In this document: one piece after another, positions 60,559 through 64,000 of the stretch
Numbering within the stretch: position 1 is the stretch's first letter
Layout of the letters: the number at the start of each line of letters is the position of its first letter
NCBI RefSeq assembly: GCF_001746295.1
Contig: NZ_MJAH01000003.1
Span: 327,922-391,921 of the forward strand
DNA length: 64,000 nt
Direction: 5' to 3'
Source of the DNA: Streptomyces sp. LUP47B
GTDB lineage: Bacteria; Actinomycetota; Actinomycetes; Streptomycetales; Streptomycetaceae
The notes under the pieces: model-generated
What the model saw: the letters and a program-made list of their open reading frames with translations, nothing else
Told to the model about the DNA's origin: nothing
Database searches by the model: none
Position numbers and translations under genes: made by a program

Positions 60559-63039
60559 GTGAGTGCTACACACAAAGTGAACGACCACCGAGAACGGCAG
60601 GTGGCCACGCTGGTCATGGCCTGTCTCGGAATGTTCGTCGCCTATCTGCCGGTGACCACCGTCTCGGTGAGCCTGCCCGCCATCCAGAGGGCATTGCACG
60701 CTTCGACCTCCCAACTGACCTGGGCCTCCTCCGCGTTCCAGCTCCCCATGGCCGCTCTCATCCTGACCGCCGGGGTCTTCGGCGACGTGCACGGCCGTAA
60801 GAAGGTGTACCTGGCGGGCCTCGCGATGGCCGGCGTGGGAGCGGCCGTCGCACTGTCGGCCCAGTCGGTCGAGGTCCTCTGGATCGGCCAGGCGTGCGCC
60901 GGTCTGGGCGCCGCCGCGCTGCTGCCCTCGACGCTGGCGCTGATCAGTCATGCCGTGCCCGACCCGCGAAAGCGCGCCACGTTCGTCGGGCTCTGGGCGG
61001 CGTCCCTGATGACCGCGCTGGCCGTCGGGCCGATGATCGCCGGTGTGATCCTCGACCACACCACCTGGCGTTGGATCTTCCTGCCGACCATACCGGTGGC
61101 CGTCATCACCCTCGCGGTCGCGGCACCGCTGGTGACCGACTCCCGCGCTCCCGGCGATCGCCGGCTGGACTGGCCAGGTCAGATCGTGGCGGCGCTGACG
61201 ATCAGCGCCCTGGTCTACGGCGTCATCGAGGGCGGCGCCACCTCGTTCACCGAGGGGCGGGTGATCGCGGCCCTGTCACTGGCGGCCGTCAGCGCCGTCG
61301 TCTTCGTCCTGGTGGAGCGGCGCAGCCCCAGCCCGATGCTGGACCTGTCCCTGTTCCGCAGTGCGGCGTTCAGCGCGACGACCCTGATCGCCATGATCAC
61401 GTTCCTGGGGCTGATCGGCTTCTTCTTCGTCCTCAGCCTCTACTTCGGCATGGTGCAGCACCTGGACACCCTGCACGCCGGGTACCGGTTGCTGGTCGTC
61501 TGTGTGATGTCCCTGGTCGTCGGCGCCCTGGCGGGCCGCCTGATGCACCGGACCTCGCCTCGCGTCATGATCACCGTCGGTCTGCTGGCCACCGCCGGTG
61601 CGCTGTTCGCCCTCACCGCGATCGACGCGGGAACCTCCTTCGGTCCGCTGGCCTGGCGGTTGGCCGTCATGGGCCTGGGCCTGGGTCTGGTGATCACCCC
61701 GATGACCGCCACCGCCGTCGCTTCGGTGCCCCATCACCTGGCCGGCATGGCGGCGGCGGGCAACAACGCCTTCCGGCAGGTCGGCGGTGCTCTAGGCCCC
61801 GCCGTCCTGGGCACCCTGCTGACGACCAGGAGCACCGACGCCCTGCCCGGCCACCTGCGCGACGCCGGCCTCACCGGACCGCTCGCACACCGGATCACCG
61901 GCGTCGCGGACGCCGACGGCCTGGGAGCAGTGGCCGGGATGAACCTCGGTAAGGACACCGGCCGGGCGATGGGCGCCCTGGGTGAGGCATTCCTCGACGG
62001 GCTCCACCTGTGCCTGATCGTGTCCGCGTGCCTGGTTCTGCTCGCCGCTCTCCTCGGCGCCGTACTACTGCGGACCCCGCAGGCCGCGAAGTCCGCCGTC
62101 ACCGCTGCCGATCATCCGGCACACTCCGAACCTTCCGTCGAGTCCGAGTCCGAGTCCGAGTCCGAGCCGGTGCTGGTCGGTGCCCATGCTCTGGGGCGGT
62201 CGGGGGAGTCCGGGCAACGGATGGGCGCGGTCGGCTTCGCAGCCGGTGTTGAAGGCCTCGTCCCTGACGGTGGCTCCGGTCCCGCCCTGCACGGCCGGAT
62301 ACTCGGTACGGCAGGGGAGGCGGTCGAGAATGCCACGTTGACGCTGATCTCCCCGGGCGGGCGACAGCTGGGCCGGGCCGTGGCGCACTCCGAAGGCCGT
62401 TACCGTCTCGACGTGCCGGCGGCGGGATCGTACGTTCTGATCGCGGCTGCCGATGGCCACCAACCGCAGGCGGCCGGCGTGGTGGTGGGTGAGGAGCCGC
62501 TGTCCCACGACGTTCTGTTGTCCGCGAACAGCGGGCTGGTCGGCACGGTGGTCACCGCCGGGGACGGGGTGCCCGTGCAGGGTGCCACGGTGGCGGTGAC
62601 GGACGTACGGGGAGAGGCACTGGCCGCTGAAACGACCGACGTGTCCGGCGCGTTCGCGTTCAGCGAGTTGCCGCAAGGCGATGTCACGGTGGTGGTGAAC
62701 GCGGCGGGATTCCGGCCCGCCGCGCTCCCGGTGCGGGTGTCCGGCCCTCGACTCGGCCGTCTGGACGTGGTGTTGCGGCCCGGAGCGGAACTTCGGGGCA
62801 CCGTGAGGGCAGGCGCCGCCCGCCTGCCGTTGACCGACGCGCGGGTCACGCTCGTGGACAAGGCGGGCAACGTCATCGGCACGGCGACCACCGGTCCGGA
62901 CGGCGGCTACGCCTTCACCGACCTGGACGCGGGGGTCTACTCGGTGATCGCCGGCGGCTATCCGCCGGTTGCCGCGCCGGTTTCCGTGGCCGGACCAGGA
63001 CATGAGCTCGACGTGGAGCTCGCTCATGCGGAGCGCTGA
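60559..63039 (+). CDS. DHA2-family MFS exporter with three carboxypeptidase-regulatory domains
   Basis: 826 aa from GTG 60559, with GAGGGAGAG 5 nt upstream; ATG 60544 is an alternative. Residues ~15-510 are a 14-helix drug exporter: GVFGDVHGRKKVYLAG (motif A), ALAVGPMIAGVIL (motif C), and AGNNAFRQVGGALGP. A linker with ESESESESE (528-536) is coded by four GAGTCC repeats. Three ~80-aa beta-sandwich CarboxypepD_reg-like repeats follow (LHGRILGTAGEAVENATL, LVGTVVTAGDGVPVQGAT, LRGTVRAGAARLPLTDAR). The exporter part is standard; the tail is unusual and should be cytoplasmic. Confidence 0.9.
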   Translation: MSATHKVNDHRERQVATLVMACLGMFVAYLPVTTVSVSLPAIQRALHASTSQLTWASSAFQLPMAALILTAGVFGDVHGRKKVYLAGLAMAGVGAAVALSAQSVEVLWIGQACAGLGAAALLPSTLALISHAVPDPRKRATFVGLWAASLMTALAVGPMIAGVILDHTTWRWIFLPTIPVAVITLAVAAPLVTDSRAPGDRRLDWPGQIVAALTISALVYGVIEGGATSFTEGRVIAALSLAAVSAVVFVLVERRSPSPMLDLSLFRSAAFSATTLIAMITFLGLIGFFFVLSLYFGMVQHLDTLHAGYRLLVVCVMSLVVGALAGRLMHRTSPRVMITVGLLATAGALFALTAIDAGTSFGPLAWRLAVMGLGLGLVITPMTATAVASVPHHLAGMAAAGNNAFRQVGGALGPAVLGTLLTTRSTDALPGHLRDAGLTGPLAHRITGVADADGLGAVAGMNLGKDTGRAMGALGEAFLDGLHLCLIVSACLVLLAALLGAVLLRTPQAAKSAVTAADHPAHSEPSVESESESESEPVLVGAHALGRSGESGQRMGAVGFAAGVEGLVPDGGSGPALHGRILGTAGEAVENATLTLISPGGRQLGRAVAHSEGRYRLDVPAAGSYVLIAAADGHQPQAAGVVVGEEPLSHDVLLSANSGLVGTVVTAGDGVPVQGATVAVTDVRGEALAAETTDVSGAFAFSELPQGDVTVVVNAAGFRPAALPVRVSGPRLGRLDVVLRPGAELRGTVRAGAARLPLTDARVTLVDKAGNVIGTATTGPDGGYAFTDLDAGVYSVIAGGYPPVAAPVSVAGPGHELDVELAHAER

Positions 63040-63153
63040 ACGGGCCACCCGATCGGCAACCGTCGGCTGAGAGCGAGGCAGCGGTACGTACCGGTCCGCG
63101 CCCGCCCAGGGCACGGAGGGCCCGGCCGGTACGGGGCGCTCCGTGGGTTGCGT

Positions 63154-63187
63154 GTGGTCCGGGACCTCGCCCCCGCTCCCGGACCAC
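63154..63187. terminator. Hairpin between convergent genes
   Basis: GTGGTCCGGGA (63154-63164) pairs with TCCCGGACCAC (63177-63187) around a 12-nt loop. It lies between the exporter stop and the stop of the convergent Lrp-type gene and probably terminates both. Confidence 0.75.
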
Positions 63188-63208
63188 CACGTGCCGCCGT
63201 GGACCGGC

Positions 63209-64000
63209 TCACGTGGTGTGGTCGGCGGCACGGTTCGGTTCGTAGGTGAGTTGCTTGACCTGGCGCAGGACGAGAGCCGTCTCGACCGCCTGGATGCCGT
63301 CGAGGGCACCGATCTTCTCGCTCAGATAGGTGTAGAGCTCGTCGGTGCTCGTGAAGTGGGCGGAGACGACGATGTTCTCCTTGCCCGTGGTGGCGGACAC
63401 GAAGCTCACTTCCTGGTGCGCGGCGATACTGCGGCCCACGTCGGCCAGCGCACGGGGCGTCACGGTGAGCCAGAGCATGACGCTGACGTCTTGTCCCAGG
63501 GACCCCTGGTCGTACTGCAGGTCGAAGTACAGGGCGCCGGTGGAGCGCAGGGTCTCGAGCCGCCGTTTGACCGCCGACTCCGACTGGCCGGTGGCCTTGT
63601 GCAGCTCGGCCAAGGTGGCCCGGCCGTCACGGCGCAGTACCGCGAGCAGCGCCTCGTCGGCCGCGTCCGGAACGAGCGGGGCATCGAGCGGAACCGGACC
63701 GGGGAGCCGCAGCGCGGACTCCTGTTCGGGGGTGAGGGCGTGGGACTTGTTCAACCAGCCCAGTGAGCCGCCGTAGAAGGAGTGCAGGAGACAGTGGGCG
63801 GTCACACTGACGATCTGCCGGGTGCGGTGGAGCCGGCCGAAGAGCAGCTCGTCCCGCTCCTTCCGGTTGCGGGGCTTCATGCCGCAGACGACCTCGGTGC
63901 CACCCGAGATGAGGTTCACGTAGAGGGTGTCGGGGCGTCTGGCCAGAGCGTCCGCGAGTTGCTCCGCCACGTCAGGGACGCAGTGCAGTCGTACGACCCA
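63209..64000 (-). CDS. Lrp/AsnC-family regulator with duplicated modules, 5' end outside window
   Basis: The frame remains open to 64000, so only the last ~263 residues are seen. A first effector module is visible (RRPDTLYVNLISGGTEVVCG, LLHSFYGGSLGWLN). It is followed by a second HTH (LVPDAADEALLAVLRRDGRA, then TLAELHKATGQSESAVKRRL) and a second RAM-like effector domain (VSFVSATTGKENIVVSAHFT, then ELYTYLSEKIGALDGI). Two tandem Lrp units are common in actinobacteria. An ATG or GTG inside the window is not needed as start. It may regulate the convergent exporter or a gene beyond the window. Confidence 0.88.
   Translation of the reverse strand, partial: WVVRLHCVPDVAEQLADALARRPDTLYVNLISGGTEVVCGMKPRNRKERDELLFGRLHRTRQIVSVTAHCLLHSFYGGSLGWLNKSHALTPEQESALRLPGPVPLDAPLVPDAADEALLAVLRRDGRATLAELHKATGQSESAVKRRLETLRSTGALYFDLQYDQGSLGQDVSVMLWLTVTPRALADVGRSIAAHQEVSFVSATTGKENIVVSAHFTSTDELYTYLSEKIGALDGIQAVETALVLRQVKQLTYEPNRAADHTT

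Overview
The window is very GC-rich actinobacterial DNA. The families present (a LAL-type LuxR regulator, a SigX5-type ECF sigma factor, MmyB-like XRE regulators, a GlxA-type AraC regulator, GAP-family membrane proteins, a DHA2 exporter with a carboxypeptidase-regulatory tail) and the GTG starts and GTGA overlaps point to Streptomyces. The gene mix is catabolic and accessory: dehydrogenases, VOC proteins, DHFR-like reductases and many local regulators. At least five truncated or frameshifted relics are present. This suggests a chromosome arm rather than the core; that is an inference.

Left block (1-12.3 kb). A tetR remnant is fused to a truncated 2-hydroxyacid dehydrogenase. A minus-strand cassette follows: L-idonate 5-dehydrogenase-like, gluconate 5-dehydrogenase-like SDR, two beta-hydroxyacid dehydrogenases, a D-2-hydroxyacid dehydrogenase and a cyclase-family hydrolase. 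Three junctions in it are GTGA overlaps. A divergent IclR regulator and a plus-strand sugar ABC importer (ATPase, permease, lipoprotein) complete what looks like an uptake and oxidation system for a sugar acid or polyol.

Middle block (12.3-33.7 kb). It holds a spermidine-synthase-like protein, an RNase J away from its usual neighbours, an HxlR pseudogene, the LAL regulator, a MerR regulator divergent from a SulP transporter with a perfect 24-bp palindrome between them, an NfeD/SPFH pair, small VOC, DHFR-like and GNAT enzymes, glutamate decarboxylase, an ECF sigma factor, two methyltransferase-type or reductase genes, and a LysR regulator divergent from an inositol-phosphatase-like protein plus an F420/NADP-reductase-like protein.

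Third block (33.7-48.7 kb). It holds a GlxA/AraC regulator, two aldo/keto reductase operons, an amidohydrolase, a CPA1 antiporter, two XRE regulators (one with a degenerate 5' end), a flavodoxin/SnoaL/DJ-1 operon, a tetR 3' relic abutting an orphan MalG-type permease, a quinone oxidoreductase and a TetR regulator with a 40-bp palindromic operator.

Right block (48.7-64 kb). A probable aromatic or polyketide catabolic cluster contains an FAD monooxygenase, a SnoaL protein, a VOC dioxygenase-like protein, an FAA hydrolase, an atypical methyltransferase-like protein, a bicupin and an atypical zinc-type dehydrogenase. It is the best candidate here for an uncharacterised pathway. It is followed by an NmrA-like protein preceded by 14-bp tandem repeats, a secreted GH78 rhamnosidase under a LacI-type operator, a DHA2 exporter carrying three carboxypeptidase-regulatory domains, and the end of a double Lrp/AsnC regulator running off the window.
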